64,000 nt of DNA from Granulicella aggregans (GCF_014203275.1 NZ_JACHIP010000001.1:558001-622000); one strand, 5' to 3'. Positions 34,810 to 45,809 are shown, counted from the stretch's first letter. The notes: generated by a model not told the origin, from the letters alone. Numbers and translations: made by a program.

Positions 34810-36429
34810 CTACCAGGCCGCGCTCTCGCCGCTTTCGACCGGCAGGAAGAGCGTGAAGACGGTCCCACCGGGAGTGTCGTCGGTGCGCTTGCGGCTCCAG
34901 ACGTCGAGCCGTCCCTTGTGCTTCTCCACGATGTCGCGGGAGATCCAAAGACCCAGGCCGGTACCGGTGATGCCCTTGGTCGAGTAGAAAGCCTCGAAGA
35001 TGCGGCTGCGAACCTCCGCGTCCATGCCGGTTCCGTTGTCGGCAACGGTGACCCGGACGCCGGGAGTGCCATGGACCCAGTCGTGGCCTGGCGCGGTGCG
35101 AAGCTCAAGCTTGCCACCCTCGGGGAGAGCGTCGATCGCATTACCGACCAGATTCGCGAGCACCTGGCGAATCTCCCCCTCGTGCGCAAGCACCAGCGGG
35201 ATGTCACGGAAGCGCCTCAGAACTTCGACGTCCTGCTGCTTCACCCTGCGGTCCAGGAGGTCGAGCACTGACTCGACGAGATCACGCAGGTCCGTCTTCA
35301 TCGGCCGGCTCGACCGGCGGTAGAAGCGCAGCGTCTGCATGGTGATCTTCGAGACCAGGTCGAGCTCGCGCTGCGCCATCTGGAGGTAGTTGCGGGAGTC
35401 CGGCTCCATCTGCCCCTGCTCGATGAGATAGAGGCAGTTGGTGATGGCCTCGAGCGGATTGTTAATCTCGTGCGCGATCGAAGCCGCGAGGCGTCCGGCG
35501 ATGGCCAGCTTCTCGGTCTGCCGAAGCACCTCTTCGCTCTTCTTCTGCAGGGTCAGGTCGGCGAGGAACGCCGCAAGCTGACGGTCCTCGGAAGGATCGC
35601 CGGGATTGAGTATGGCGACGCCGACAAGGACGTCGACCTTCTCGCCGGATGCCGTCACGCAGGTAGCTTCGAATGGGGCCGAGGGAGCGGACGCGTCGCT
35701 ATGCTCCAGTTCGATGGTGGAGGGCAGGGTGGGACAGATGGCGTCGAGGGTGAGTCCACCGTCAGCCACGGGCGCGGACGATGGGACGACTGCCTTGTAG
35801 CCGAGGAGACGCTCGACCGCCAGATTCGCGTAGACGACGCGGCCTGCGGCGTCGCTGATGAGCAGCCCAAGAGGCATTGCCTCGACTAAACGGTGAAAGC
35901 GCGCCTCGCTCGCCGAAAGCGCAAGTTCTGCAGCGAGACGGTTGCGGCGCGCCTCGGCCTCTTTTAGTTCGCGCTCGATGGCGGGAACGAGTCGAGTAAG
36001 GTTTTGCTTGGTGACATAGTCTTGTGCGCCGGCGCGCATGGACTCGACCGCCGCCTCTTCCGAGACCGCACCCGAGAGCATGATGAAGGGAAGCTCCAGG
36101 CCGCTTGCCCGGATAATCTTCAAGGCCTCCGGACCACTAAAGGTAGGGAGATTGTAGTCGGCGAGCACGACCGCGGAGAGACCACCGAATGCCGGTTCAG
36201 ACATCGCGCGCTGCATCTCGATGGCGGTCTCCACGCGGACGATGCGTGGATCGAACCCGTTGCGGCGAAGATGACGCTCCAGCAAGAGGGCGTCATCGGC
36301 ACTATCTTCCACCAGCAACACGTCGAGTTGTTTCAGCTGTAAATCTCCGGGCAATGCAATCCTCCGGCCCGAAGCCAATTGGCTGGCTGACCCCGACATC
36401 ATTTCGTGGGCCGGGTCCTCGGTCGTCAC
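34810..36429 (-). CDS. Hybrid sensor: receiver-PAS-histidine kinase
   Basis: 539 residues. An N-terminal receiver domain (about 30-155) has VLLVEDSADDA, phospho-acceptor Asp in VVLADYNLP and Lys in YVTKQN. A PAS domain follows (about 175-295; MPLGLLISDAAGRVVYAN). The HisKA box is ASIAHEINNPLEAI with the phospho-His, and the ATPase domain has NLVGNAID, DNGTGMD and GTGLGLWIS. The kinase is soluble. It is ten bases after a stand-alone receiver gene and so is probably the third gene of the module. A receiver-first arrangement suggests it takes a phosphate or signal from the preceding proteins. Confidence 0.93.
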   Translation of the reverse strand: MTTEDPAHEMMSGSASQLASGRRIALPGDLQLKQLDVLLVEDSADDALLLERHLRRNGFDPRIVRVETAIEMQRAMSEPAFGGLSAVVLADYNLPTFSGPEALKIIRASGLELPFIMLSGAVSEEAAVESMRAGAQDYVTKQNLTRLVPAIERELKEAEARRNRLAAELALSASEARFHRLVEAMPLGLLISDAAGRVVYANLAVERLLGYKAVVPSSAPVADGGLTLDAICPTLPSTIELEHSDASAPSAPFEATCVTASGEKVDVLVGVAILNPGDPSEDRQLAAFLADLTLQKKSEEVLRQTEKLAIAGRLAASIAHEINNPLEAITNCLYLIEQGQMEPDSRNYLQMAQRELDLVSKITMQTLRFYRRSSRPMKTDLRDLVESVLDLLDRRVKQQDVEVLRRFRDIPLVLAHEGEIRQVLANLVGNAIDALPEGGKLELRTAPGHDWVHGTPGVRVTVADNGTGMDAEVRSRIFEAFYSTKGITGTGLGLWISRDIVEKHKGRLDVWSRKRTDDTPGGTVFTLFLPVESGESAAW

Positions 36430-36439
36430 GGACTCGATT

Positions 36440-36874
36440 CTAGCTTAGGGGAGGAGCTTCGTTGAGTACGAGCCAGTACATTCCGAGTTGGCGCGTGGCT
36501 TCTGCGAAGTCAGTGAAGTTTACCGGCTTGCGGATATAGCTGTTCACGCCAAGCTGATAGCTTCGCACCAGATCACGCTCTTCGTCGGACGAAGTAAGCA
36601 CGACCACAGGGAGCATGCGGGTGAGGTCGCTCTCGCGGATCCTTCGCAGTACTTCGAGACCTTCGACCTTGGGCAGCTTGAGGTCGAGCAGAATTACCTG
36701 CGGCTTGATCGCGTTCGCACCGAAGAGCATTTCGATCGCCTCTTCGCCATCGCGCGCGACACGGATGTCATTGGCAATGTTCGACTTCTTCAAAGCCCGT
36801 ATCGTAAGCAACTCGTGATCGGGGTCATCTTCAACGAGTAAAATCAAGCGTCCCGCCTCTGCCATAGTGATCAT
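36440..36874 (-). CDS. Stand-alone response regulator (Rcp1-like receiver)
   Basis: 144 residues from the ATG at 36874, which overlaps the kinase stop as ATGA; an ATG at 36865 is also possible. It is a single receiver domain: LILLVEDDPDHELLTIRALKK, phospho-Asp in VILLDLKLPKVEG, Thr in VVLTSS and Lys in YIRKPV. The DLKLPK version and the lack of an output domain match the Rcp1 type, which often pairs with phytochrome-like kinases. It would pass phosphate between the kinase on either side. Confidence 0.93.
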   Translation of the reverse strand: MITMAEAGRLILLVEDDPDHELLTIRALKKSNIANDIRVARDGEEAIEMLFGANAIKPQVILLDLKLPKVEGLEVLRRIRESDLTRMLPVVVLTSSDEERDLVRSYQLGVNSYIRKPVNFTDFAEATRQLGMYWLVLNEAPPLS

Positions 36875-38358
36875 CCTAACGTAAACCAAAAAGTCGCGCC
36901 GCTACCGATGACGCTGTCGGCCCAGATCCGCCCGTGATGCCGCCCAATGACTCGAGCGACGGTGGCAAGACCGATGCCGGAACCCTTGAAGTCTTTGTCG
37001 CCGTGCAGGCGATTGAAGGCGGTGAAGAGCCGGTCTGCGTAGAACATGTCGAAGCCGGCCCCGTTATCTCGGATAAACCAGGCTGAAACACCGTCGTCCC
37101 AGCCGAACTGCACGATCGGTTCGCCTACCTTTGAGGAGAACTTCACGGCATTGCCCAGGAGGTTCTCAAGCGCGACCCGGATGAGCCTGGGATCCCCGTT
37201 CGCCACCGGCCCGTCGTCAATGACGAAGCTTACCGAAGTGGCAAGAGCTCCCATCTCTCCACTGCCGGCCTTGCTGGTCCCAATCTGCAGATCGGCGACG
37301 ACAGAACGCGCAAGGGCGGCCATGTCGAACTCCTCGCGGACGAGATCGGCGCGGGTGATGCGGGAGAGTTGCAGCAGGGCGTCGATCAGCTGTCCCATCC
37401 GCTGCACTCCGCTCCGCACCCGCCTGATGTAATCCTTGCCGGTGGCGTCGACAGCTTCGGTGTAGTCCTCTTCGAGGGCAAGGCTGAAGCCATCGATAGT
37501 CCGGAGCGGCGCGCGGAGATCGTGTGAGACCGAATAACTGAAGGCCTCCAGCTCGCGGTTGGTGGTCTCGAGTTCGGCCGTCCTGATTCTGACTCTTTCT
37601 TCGAGCTCACGGTTTAGCGCTGTAAGCTCGGTGGACTTTGCCTCCACCGCCTCCCGGCTTACTGCGAGTTCGGCCGCCACGCGCTCGGTTTCCAGTCGCA
37701 AGGCGCGCTCCCGCCCCAGGTGGCGGAAGATCATGACGAGCAACATCAGATCCAGCGCGCTGGCGAGCCCGATCGTGCCGCGGGCCTGCAAACTGCTCCG
37801 GTGCGCTGCTGCCTCACGGATGGTAAGCAGCCTCTGCTCTTCGGCCTCCATAGCATCCGCGACTCGCCGCACGTGATCCATCTCCAGCTTTCCCGTTCCG
37901 GTAAGCACCAGGAGGCGAACCTCGTCTTGGGGGCTGCCCTCTCTACGTCTCTGGATACCCTGGGCCAGTAGGCTTAACCTCTGCTCGAGGAGAGCGCGCA
38001 TCTCTAGTAGCCGTGCCTGCTGCGAGGCGTTGTCGGCGGTTAGGGTTTGAAATGTATTCAGATCGCCAGGAAGCTCTTTGACCGCTTCTGTATACGGAAC
38101 AAGATAGGTGTCTTCGCCAGTGATCAGAAATCCACGATTGCCCGTCTCCGCGTCCTTGGCGGCGCTCATAATCAGCTCGACCTGGTTAATGACTTGAAGG
38201 GTGTGCTGGACCCATCGCTCGTTGTCCACCAGGACGCCTACGGAGCGGAACGCCACCCAGGTGTTTACAATCACTATCAGGATCGCTACCAGCAGCAGTC
38301 CGGTAAGGGTGTTCCGCCTTGTATCCTGTGCCTTGATCTTTCCCGCGTTGCCTGGCAT
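36871..38358 (-). CDS. CHASE3-type membrane sensor histidine kinase
   Basis: About 495 residues from the ATG at 38358, eight bases after GAGG; an ATG at 38364 is alternative and the long frame to 38547 runs across the divergent DUF503 start. A membrane helix (about 15-35) precedes a CHASE3-type periplasmic helical domain (VELIMSAAKDAETGNRGFLITGE) and a second membrane helix. A coiled coil leads to HisKA (SVSHDLRAPLRTIDGF) and the ATPase (NLLGNAVKFSS, DNGAGFD, GSGIGLATV). First gene of the three-gene signalling module. Confidence 0.93.
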   Translation of the reverse strand: MPGNAGKIKAQDTRRNTLTGLLLVAILIVIVNTWVAFRSVGVLVDNERWVQHTLQVINQVELIMSAAKDAETGNRGFLITGEDTYLVPYTEAVKELPGDLNTFQTLTADNASQQARLLEMRALLEQRLSLLAQGIQRRREGSPQDEVRLLVLTGTGKLEMDHVRRVADAMEAEEQRLLTIREAAAHRSSLQARGTIGLASALDLMLLVMIFRHLGRERALRLETERVAAELAVSREAVEAKSTELTALNRELEERVRIRTAELETTNRELEAFSYSVSHDLRAPLRTIDGFSLALEEDYTEAVDATGKDYIRRVRSGVQRMGQLIDALLQLSRITRADLVREEFDMAALARSVVADLQIGTSKAGSGEMGALATSVSFVIDDGPVANGDPRLIRVALENLLGNAVKFSSKVGEPIVQFGWDDGVSAWFIRDNGAGFDMFYADRLFTAFNRLHGDKDFKGSGIGLATVARVIGRHHGRIWADSVIGSGATFWFTLG

Positions 38359-38437
38359 GGTCATCGCCTCTGATTCTAAAGCCGTTTCTTCGCTTCGGCA
38401 GAGTACGAGTCCCGCAGATACGCTTTCATTCCCATTT

Positions 38438-38761
38438 ATGCCTATCGCCACCATAACCGTCGAACTTGAGATTCCGGGCGCGCATTCCTTGAAAGAGCGC
38501 CGCCACGCAGTTCGATCGATCAAGGACAAGCTGCGACACAGCTTCAATATCTCAGTGGCGGAGCTTGACGAAGGAACGATCTGGAACCGGGCGACGCTTG
38601 GGATTGCGGCGATCTCCGCCTCGACCAGCTACCTTACCGGACAGTGCGAGCAGGTAGAACGAGCCGTCTACAGCTACTCCAATAAGCTCGGTGTTACGGT
38701 GACAGAGATCTACGCCGAGATTGTCGAGCAAGAGAGTCTGGATGTAGCTTCGGGCGAGTGA
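38438..38761 (+). CDS. DUF503 (YlxP-like) protein
   Basis: 107 residues. It matches the small DUF503 family: MPIATITVELEIPGAHSLKE, RRHAVRSIKDKLRHSFNISVAE, and the closing part VTEIYAEIVEQ. In many Gram-positive genomes this gene sits next to infB and rbfA; here rbfA follows after 113 bases. Its function in ribosome maturation is suggested only by such context. The longer frame from 38201 overlaps the divergent kinase gene and was rejected. Confidence 0.85.
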   Translation: MPIATITVELEIPGAHSLKERRHAVRSIKDKLRHSFNISVAELDEGTIWNRATLGIAAISASTSYLTGQCEQVERAVYSYSNKLGVTVTEIYAEIVEQESLDVASGE

Positions 38762-38874
38762 CTTCTCCGGCCCGTGCGAGAGTTTATCCTCACCTCGCGC
38801 CGTCGATCGACTACAGAATGGTCGCGATAGCGCTCGTAAGGGCGCATCCAACCATTTACCATCGGTAAAGACAG

Positions 38875-39285
38875 ATGCCAGAGCAACGCGCACGAACCTA
38901 CCACCGAAACCGAGTCACCAGCACCTTCTCCGACGAGATTGGCGCGATGCTGGAGGGCGAACTCTCCGACCCCCGCATTGCGCCCTGCCACGTCACCGAT
39001 GTCGTCCTAGCCCCTGGCGGCAAGTCCGCCAGGATATTCATCGCTGTGCAGGGCACAGAGGTCGAGGAAGAAGAGACGCTGGCCGCGCTGATGACGGCGC
39101 GCATGTTTATTCGCTCTTCCCTGCGCGAGCGGATGGGAGTGCGTCATGTACCCGACATTACCTTTGCAATCGACCGCTCCGAAAAGATGACGGGGCGGAT
39201 GGACGAGCTATTGGGGCGAATGAGAAAGCGCGACAAGAAGCGCGAGGCGACAGCACCCGCGCCGGAGCCGACGACCCTCTCATGA
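38875..39285 (+). CDS. rbfA: Ribosome-binding factor A
   Basis: 136 residues with the KH-like RbfA fold: ARTYHRNRVTSTFSDEIGAM, LSDPRIAPCHVTDVVLAPGGK, ARIFIAVQG and MGVRHVPDITFAIDRSEK. RbfA binds the 30S subunit and is required for late maturation of the 16S 5' end. The last bases overlap the nrnA start as ATGA, so both are translated together. Confidence 0.93.
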   Translation: MPEQRARTYHRNRVTSTFSDEIGAMLEGELSDPRIAPCHVTDVVLAPGGKSARIFIAVQGTEVEEEETLAALMTARMFIRSSLRERMGVRHVPDITFAIDRSEKMTGRMDELLGRMRKRDKKREATAPAPEPTTLS

Positions 39286-40334
39286 TCGAGACTCCAAGCC
39301 TGCATTCGCTCTCGGACCCGCTGGAGCTCTCGGACGCCGTCCTTAACGAGGAGGCTGCGGCCACTCCGGCTTACGGCGCTCCCATCTCCGAACTCCTGGC
39401 CTACTTCCGCGAACAACGACACTTCATCGTGGTCTCGCATGCGCGGCCGGACGGAGACGCAATCGGATCGGTGCTGGCCATGGGTGAGATTCTGAACCAA
39501 CTGGGCTGCACCACCGAGCTGGTGCTGGCCGATTCGGCCCCGGCGATCTACCGGTCGCTGCCCGGGCTCAGCCGCATCAACTTCACCGGAACCGTCTCCG
39601 CGGCTCCCGGTACGCCGGCCATCCTGCTGGAATGCGATGGGATCGAGCGGACAGGACTGAAGGGACTTGAGGGACGGCCCCTGATCAACATCGATCACCA
39701 TGTCAGCGGACGCAACTTCGGTGCCATCAACTGGATCGATCCGCAGGCGAGTGCGGTCGCTGTGATGGTGTATCGCATCGCGGTGGCTGCCGGGGTCGAA
39801 ATCACGCCCTCCATGGCGACCTGCATCTACGCCGCTCTGCTCTCCGACACCGGAGCGTTCACCTACCCGAACACGACACCAGAGAGCTTCGCCATTGCGC
39901 ACGACCTCACGCTACGCGGCGCGAACCCCGCGAGGATCGCCCGCGATCTTTACTTTGCGAGCCCGTTGAGCAAAGTACGCCTGCTGGGCCGGGCGCTCGA
40001 TCGGCTGGAGATCCGCGGAAGCCTGGCATGGAGTTGGGTTATGCTCTCGGACCTCGAATCCGTGGAGGCGACGGCCGAGGATTGCGAAGGGATTGTAGGG
40101 AATCTGATCGCCATCGACGGCATCGAGGCTGCCTTCTTCCTGCGCGAACAGGCCGACGGCCTGATCCGGGCGAGCATTCGAAGCAAAGGAGATTTCGACG
40201 TTTCGCGTGTAGCGGAGGCCTTCCACGGCGGTGGTCATAGAAACGCCAGCGGATGCACCCTGGCCAGCCCCATGCCCTCGGCAATTGACGCCGTGCTGGC
40301 TCAGCTCTCAAGTGCCGGAATGCCGACAACTTGA
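39282..40334 (+). CDS. nrnA: Bifunctional oligoribonuclease / PAP phosphatase (NrnA-like DHH)
   Basis: 350 residues of the DHH/DHHA1 superfamily. Motifs are VVSHARPDGDAIGSVLAM (metal Asp), VLADS, LECDGIERTG, NIDHHVSG as the DHH motif, ALLSDTGAF, and in the DHHA1 domain GGGHRNASGCTL. It removes nanoRNAs and pAp in RNA decay and sulphur metabolism. The rbfA-nrnA pairing is common, and infB lies 10 kb on, in its own cluster. Confidence 0.95.
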   Translation: MIETPSLHSLSDPLELSDAVLNEEAAATPAYGAPISELLAYFREQRHFIVVSHARPDGDAIGSVLAMGEILNQLGCTTELVLADSAPAIYRSLPGLSRINFTGTVSAAPGTPAILLECDGIERTGLKGLEGRPLINIDHHVSGRNFGAINWIDPQASAVAVMVYRIAVAAGVEITPSMATCIYAALLSDTGAFTYPNTTPESFAIAHDLTLRGANPARIARDLYFASPLSKVRLLGRALDRLEIRGSLAWSWVMLSDLESVEATAEDCEGIVGNLIAIDGIEAAFFLREQADGLIRASIRSKGDFDVSRVAEAFHGGGHRNASGCTLASPMPSAIDAVLAQLSSAGMPTT

Positions 40335-40423
40335 CCGACGCAGGTAACCTCTTTTCGCGATCCGGCGGAACGTATGCCAAGGCCGGGATTGTGATAGCGT
40401 CAAGTTGTTTGGCCTCTTAAAGG

Positions 40424-40483
40424 TCCAGCATCGCGCACGCTGCGGCGATTAGGGCCAGGACGGAAGCGGGGCCGTCACCTGGA
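40424..40483 (+). other. Possible structured RNA in the leader of the ArnT-like gene
   Basis: The 227-base gap before 40562 has a stretch that could fold as a three-way junction: TCCAG (40424-40428) with CTGGA (40479-40483) closing it, ATCGCGCA/TGC-GCGAT (430-449) and GACGG/CCGTC (459-476) as two arms. Base pairing is by eye only. It does not match a riboswitch or the SRP RNA I can recall. It may simply be a stable leader. Confidence 0.3.
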
Positions 40484-40561
40484 GCAACCCAAACATCTGT
40501 GCGCTTTAGCAACTGTGCCCCTGTAACTTAGGCTTACCCCCTGCCGTCTCAGAATCGAACC

Positions 40562-42373
40562 GTGAACGAAACTCAACAATCCGTATCCGATAACCCGAAC
40601 AGCCCGGCAGTTCCTGCGCCCGAACCCGGGATGTTTGATCGCCTCTCGCTCGCGTCGCTGTGGGAGGCCGCCATCCTGTTGGCGGTTACCGCGTTCATGC
40701 TGCTCTATGGGCTGGTACCGTTCTTTGGAGGCGACCAGCTGGGGCTGGTCGGCGCAGACGAGCCGCGGTACGCGCAAGTGGCAAGGGAGATGTTGCAGGC
40801 GCACTCCGATGCCTGCCATGAAGTTCACGCACGCGTGATTCCTCACAGCCTGCGGATCGACGATCTGGCCGCTTCCCTGCACTGCCTGCAGGGTGGAAGC
40901 ATCACTCCGCTACTGTATGGGCAACCCTGGCTGGAGAAGCCCGCGCTCTATTACTGGCGAGCGATGAGCTTCTTCAAGGAGTTCGGCGTCTCGGACTGGT
41001 CGGCGCGTCTTCCATCTTCCTCCGGCGCGGCCTTCCTGATCGCCCTGGTCTTTCTACATCTGCGACGCTTTCGACCCGGCGGCCACCTCGACGCCGCCCT
41101 GATTACCGCCTCCTGCCTCGGCATTGCAGCCTTTGCGCGGGGAGCCTCCACCGACATGCAGCTGGCCGCGCCCTTCTGCATCGGAATGCTGGGCTGGTAT
41201 GCCTGGTATGAGACGGGAAAGAAGTTCTGGCTGTTCGATCTCTACTTCTTTGGTGCCGCGGCCACGCTGGCCAAAGGCCCGGTTGCCCCCTTCCTCGCGC
41301 TGAGCATCATCTTTCTCTTCCTTGGACTGCGAAAGGAGTGGGCGGTACTTCGTCGAACGATCTGGTGGCCCGGCATCGTATTGTACCTGGTGATGGTGCT
41401 GCCCTGGTACATCGCGGTGCAACACAGCAACCCCACGTTCTACAGGCAGTTCTTCTTAGAGCACAACCTCGAACGATTTGCCACAAACCGGTACATGCAC
41501 CACCAGCCGTTCTGGTACTACATCGCGGTCCTGTTCATCGCATTGATGCCATGGACAGTGATTGGAATTCGCGCCCTCTTCGATGGCATCGATGTCTCAA
41601 TCGCCGAGTGGTCTGCGCGACGCAAGCCCCTGCGCTATCTAGGCCACGGTCGCGCAGGCGACGCCTTCCCGGAGTTCCTCGTTCTCTGGGCCATCTTCCC
41701 CATCCTGTTCTTCTCGTTTTCCGGATCGAAGCTGCCCGGCTATATCCTGCCCTCCATTCCGCCCCTGACAATTCTTACCGGCGACTATCTGTACCGCATC
41801 CGAGAGCGGGGCATGCGACCCTGGCTGCTGTGGTCGCACGCGGCCTGCTGCGCGGTGCTGGTCTTCGTGCTTCTGCTCGCGCCGCAGCACATGAAGTACG
41901 ACACCCTGGTGCCGCCGAAGTTCTGGCTTATAGTCGCGGCGATCAGCGCCGCAGCCACGATCGCCCTGGTGATCTTTGTCGCCCGCCGCTGGGGAACGCA
42001 GCAGCTCTGCAAGGTCTCTCTCGTGCCGGTGCTGGCGATGATGATCTTCCTGCTCGGATTCCACGGGCGCGAGCTTGACCTGAACTACTCTGCTCGTCCA
42101 TTGGCCCAGGAAATTGCGGCGCAGGCACCCAACGAGAAGACTGTCGCTGTGCTCGGCATCAAACGCGACATGGACTACGGTCTCGCCTTCTACCGCAATG
42201 AGCGCCTAGTCCACTACGATCAGCAAGGCGTTCCCGACGGAGAACATCTGCTAGTGGTCCGCGCGAACGACACCGACGAATTGGGCCGCTGGCTTACCGG
42301 ACGGGTGTATACGCCGCTCTTCCTCTATGACGCACAAGGGTTCGAAGTCTACAAGGTGTTGGCCCGGCAATGA
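40562..42373 (+). CDS. ArnT-like integral membrane glycosyltransferase (PMT/GT39 or GT83-type)
   Basis: 603 residues from a GTG at 40562; no strong ribosome site is visible. About eleven membrane helices and the extracytoplasmic motif DEPRYAQVAREML, whose acidic residues are catalytic in this superfamily, followed later by PWLEKPALYYW. These enzymes move a sugar from a polyprenyl carrier to a lipid or protein. Between EMLQ and GGSITPLLYG lies a 31-residue stretch that the family does not normally have, bordered by TGCAGG repeats. The carrier lipid could come from UppS. Acceptor unknown. Confidence 0.9.
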   Translation: MNETQQSVSDNPNSPAVPAPEPGMFDRLSLASLWEAAILLAVTAFMLLYGLVPFFGGDQLGLVGADEPRYAQVAREMLQAHSDACHEVHARVIPHSLRIDDLAASLHCLQGGSITPLLYGQPWLEKPALYYWRAMSFFKEFGVSDWSARLPSSSGAAFLIALVFLHLRRFRPGGHLDAALITASCLGIAAFARGASTDMQLAAPFCIGMLGWYAWYETGKKFWLFDLYFFGAAATLAKGPVAPFLALSIIFLFLGLRKEWAVLRRTIWWPGIVLYLVMVLPWYIAVQHSNPTFYRQFFLEHNLERFATNRYMHHQPFWYYIAVLFIALMPWTVIGIRALFDGIDVSIAEWSARRKPLRYLGHGRAGDAFPEFLVLWAIFPILFFSFSGSKLPGYILPSIPPLTILTGDYLYRIRERGMRPWLLWSHAACCAVLVFVLLLAPQHMKYDTLVPPKFWLIVAAISAAATIALVIFVARRWGTQQLCKVSLVPVLAMMIFLLGFHGRELDLNYSARPLAQEIAAQAPNEKTVAVLGIKRDMDYGLAFYRNERLVHYDQQGVPDGEHLLVVRANDTDELGRWLTGRVYTPLFLYDAQGFEVYKVLARQ

Positions 42374-42465
42374 TGAAGCTACGCCACTACTTTGCGGATT
42401 GCTCCGTCCAGCCATCTCTCCAGGGTGATGGGAAGCCATGCGCGCCGAGCGAGGTGCGGAGATAG

Positions 42466-43476
42466 ATGCTTACCGTTCCGCAGCTTGAAGTCCTCGACAT
42501 TCGCCACTTTACAGGCAAGCAGTTGCGTCCCTTGCTGGAGCACGAGGCGGTCACATGGGAGCACCGGCTGCGGTGGGACTACCGCAGTTCCACCGAGCTG
42601 TTACTGCAGTATCTCGATTCTCGTGTGCTGCCGGGCTTCGTGGCGCTCGATCGCGGCAAGATCTGCGGATTTACCTTCTGCGTCTACGAAGGGCAGAAGG
42701 CGGTCGTGGGCGACGCCTATGCCGTTGGCTCAGCTGGCAACTCCGCTCTGGAGATGACGCGGATGCTCTTGATGCATCTGTTGGAAGTGCTGATGCACGC
42801 TCCCAACATCTCGCGCATCGAATCGCAACTGTTGCTCTACGATGAAGGCGCCACCTCGACCGTCTTCAGGGCGCAGGGATTCTCAATCTATCAGCGGCTG
42901 TTCATGGAGTGCGACCTGCGCTATCCATCGCCTGCCTTGATCTCGCTACGATCTGGTTCGCCGGCGCGGCCACTGCCTGGAGGGCTGCTCTTCCGGCAAT
43001 GGACGGGCACCTACTACCAGGCAGCGGCGGAGCTCATCCACCTCTGTTACACCTACGCTCCGCATGTCGATTCGATCATCAACGACCAATACCGGTCGCT
43101 GCATGGCTCGCTTCGTTTCCTGCACAACATCGTCCGCTTCCCAGGCTGCGGCGTCTTCGACCCCGCGGCCTCGTGGATGCTGATCGACCCGGCCAACGGC
43201 CAGCTCCTTGGGCTGGTGCTGGCCTCGCGCGTCGCTCCGCGAGTGGCGCACATTACGCAGCTTTGCATCTCACCGACGCTTCGCGGCCAGGGACTCGCAC
43301 GCGCTCTTCTTATTCACGCTATGCAGCACTTGACGCATGCTGGATTCGAGGCGATGACCCTCACCGTGACCACCAAAAACGAGCCGGCTGTGCGCCTGTA
43401 CGAGGGGCTTGGCTTTGTCACCACGCATCGCTTCGACGCCATGGTGCTGGAGAAGACTGGACAGCCGGGGCTTTAG
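42466..43476 (+). CDS. GNAT-family N-acetyltransferase, tandem-domain type
   Basis: 336 residues. The C-terminal GNAT domain is clear (about 165-330): ITQLCISPTLRGQGLARALL is motif A with the acetyl-CoA loop, and NEPAVRLYEGLGF is motif B. The N-terminal half has a second GNAT-like fold (CGFTFCVYEGQKAVVGDAYAV) whose motif A is degenerate. It transfers an acetyl group from acetyl-CoA to an amine of unknown nature. It starts 93 bases after the ArnT-like gene in the same direction. The tandem layout resembles mycothiol synthase, but no mycothiol genes are near. Confidence 0.85.
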   Translation: MLTVPQLEVLDIRHFTGKQLRPLLEHEAVTWEHRLRWDYRSSTELLLQYLDSRVLPGFVALDRGKICGFTFCVYEGQKAVVGDAYAVGSAGNSALEMTRMLLMHLLEVLMHAPNISRIESQLLLYDEGATSTVFRAQGFSIYQRLFMECDLRYPSPALISLRSGSPARPLPGGLLFRQWTGTYYQAAAELIHLCYTYAPHVDSIINDQYRSLHGSLRFLHNIVRFPGCGVFDPAASWMLIDPANGQLLGLVLASRVAPRVAHITQLCISPTLRGQGLARALLIHAMQHLTHAGFEAMTLTVTTKNEPAVRLYEGLGFVTTHRFDAMVLEKTGQPGL

Positions 43477-43483
43477 CGAAGCA

Positions 43484-44026
43484 TCAGGCAGTCAAAACTT
43501 CCCCCACTCTCGAACGGCGCAGCCACCAGCCGATGCCCATCGCTACGGTGCTAAGGACGAGGCCTCCAGCGGTATCCAGTAGAACGTCGGAGAAGAGACC
43601 GGTCCGCGAAGGCAGGAAGGACTGATGGAGTTCATCGGCGCTGGCAACAAGAAATATTGAGAGGACGCCAGCGGCCCAGGACCTCCGGCGCCAGACACTG
43701 GTTCGAATCGATGGGTTGCGCGCGAAGGTGAGCAACCAGCCGCGCACGAAGAGCACGCACAGCAGACCATAAAAGCTGAAGTGACCCGTCTTGCGCAGTA
43801 GGTGATTAACCTCTTCCCATGCGGGCGTGCTGATGTGTCCGAAAAATCTCTCGGCGATAGGTCGCAGCCAGGAACTGGTGTTCGCCGCTGAGAACGTCGG
43901 TGTCGACTCCGTTGCGATAATGGCAACCCCCGCTAGCGCAGGGGTCCATATCTTCAGGAAACGCCGGACAGACCCGATGCGTTCGAGCGACTCGGCCGTG
44001 GGACGGTGCACAAAAACTGTCGGCAT
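43484..44026 (-). CDS. VanZ-like membrane protein
   Basis: 180 residues with about four membrane segments. Family residues are KTGHFSFYGLLCVLFVRG, ASADELHQSFLPSRTGLFSDVLLDTAGG, with the conserved DExHQ and D..LD..G positions. VanZ-like proteins affect teicoplanin resistance in some bacteria, but most members have no defined role. It is convergent with the GNAT gene, and guaB lies upstream on the same strand. Confidence 0.8.
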   Translation of the reverse strand: MPTVFVHRPTAESLERIGSVRRFLKIWTPALAGVAIIATESTPTFSAANTSSWLRPIAERFFGHISTPAWEEVNHLLRKTGHFSFYGLLCVLFVRGWLLTFARNPSIRTSVWRRRSWAAGVLSIFLVASADELHQSFLPSRTGLFSDVLLDTAGGLVLSTVAMGIGWWLRRSRVGEVLTA

Positions 44027-44092
44027 CTTCTCCTTTATCGCTGGGTCAGTCAGATCGATGCGTTGGATCGCTCGACGTGCACGTCACGGCTG

Positions 44093-45809
<1,717 letters not shown>

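Noticed and set aside
39144..39902. Minus-strand frame opposite rbfA/nrnA
   Set aside because: No family resemblance or ribosome site; both plus-strand genes are conserved.
40453..40478. CCAGGACGGAAGC resembling the GGAA tetraloop helix of SRP RNA
   Set aside because: The conserved AGCAG side of the SRP asymmetric loop is missing and the arms do not extend as helix 5.
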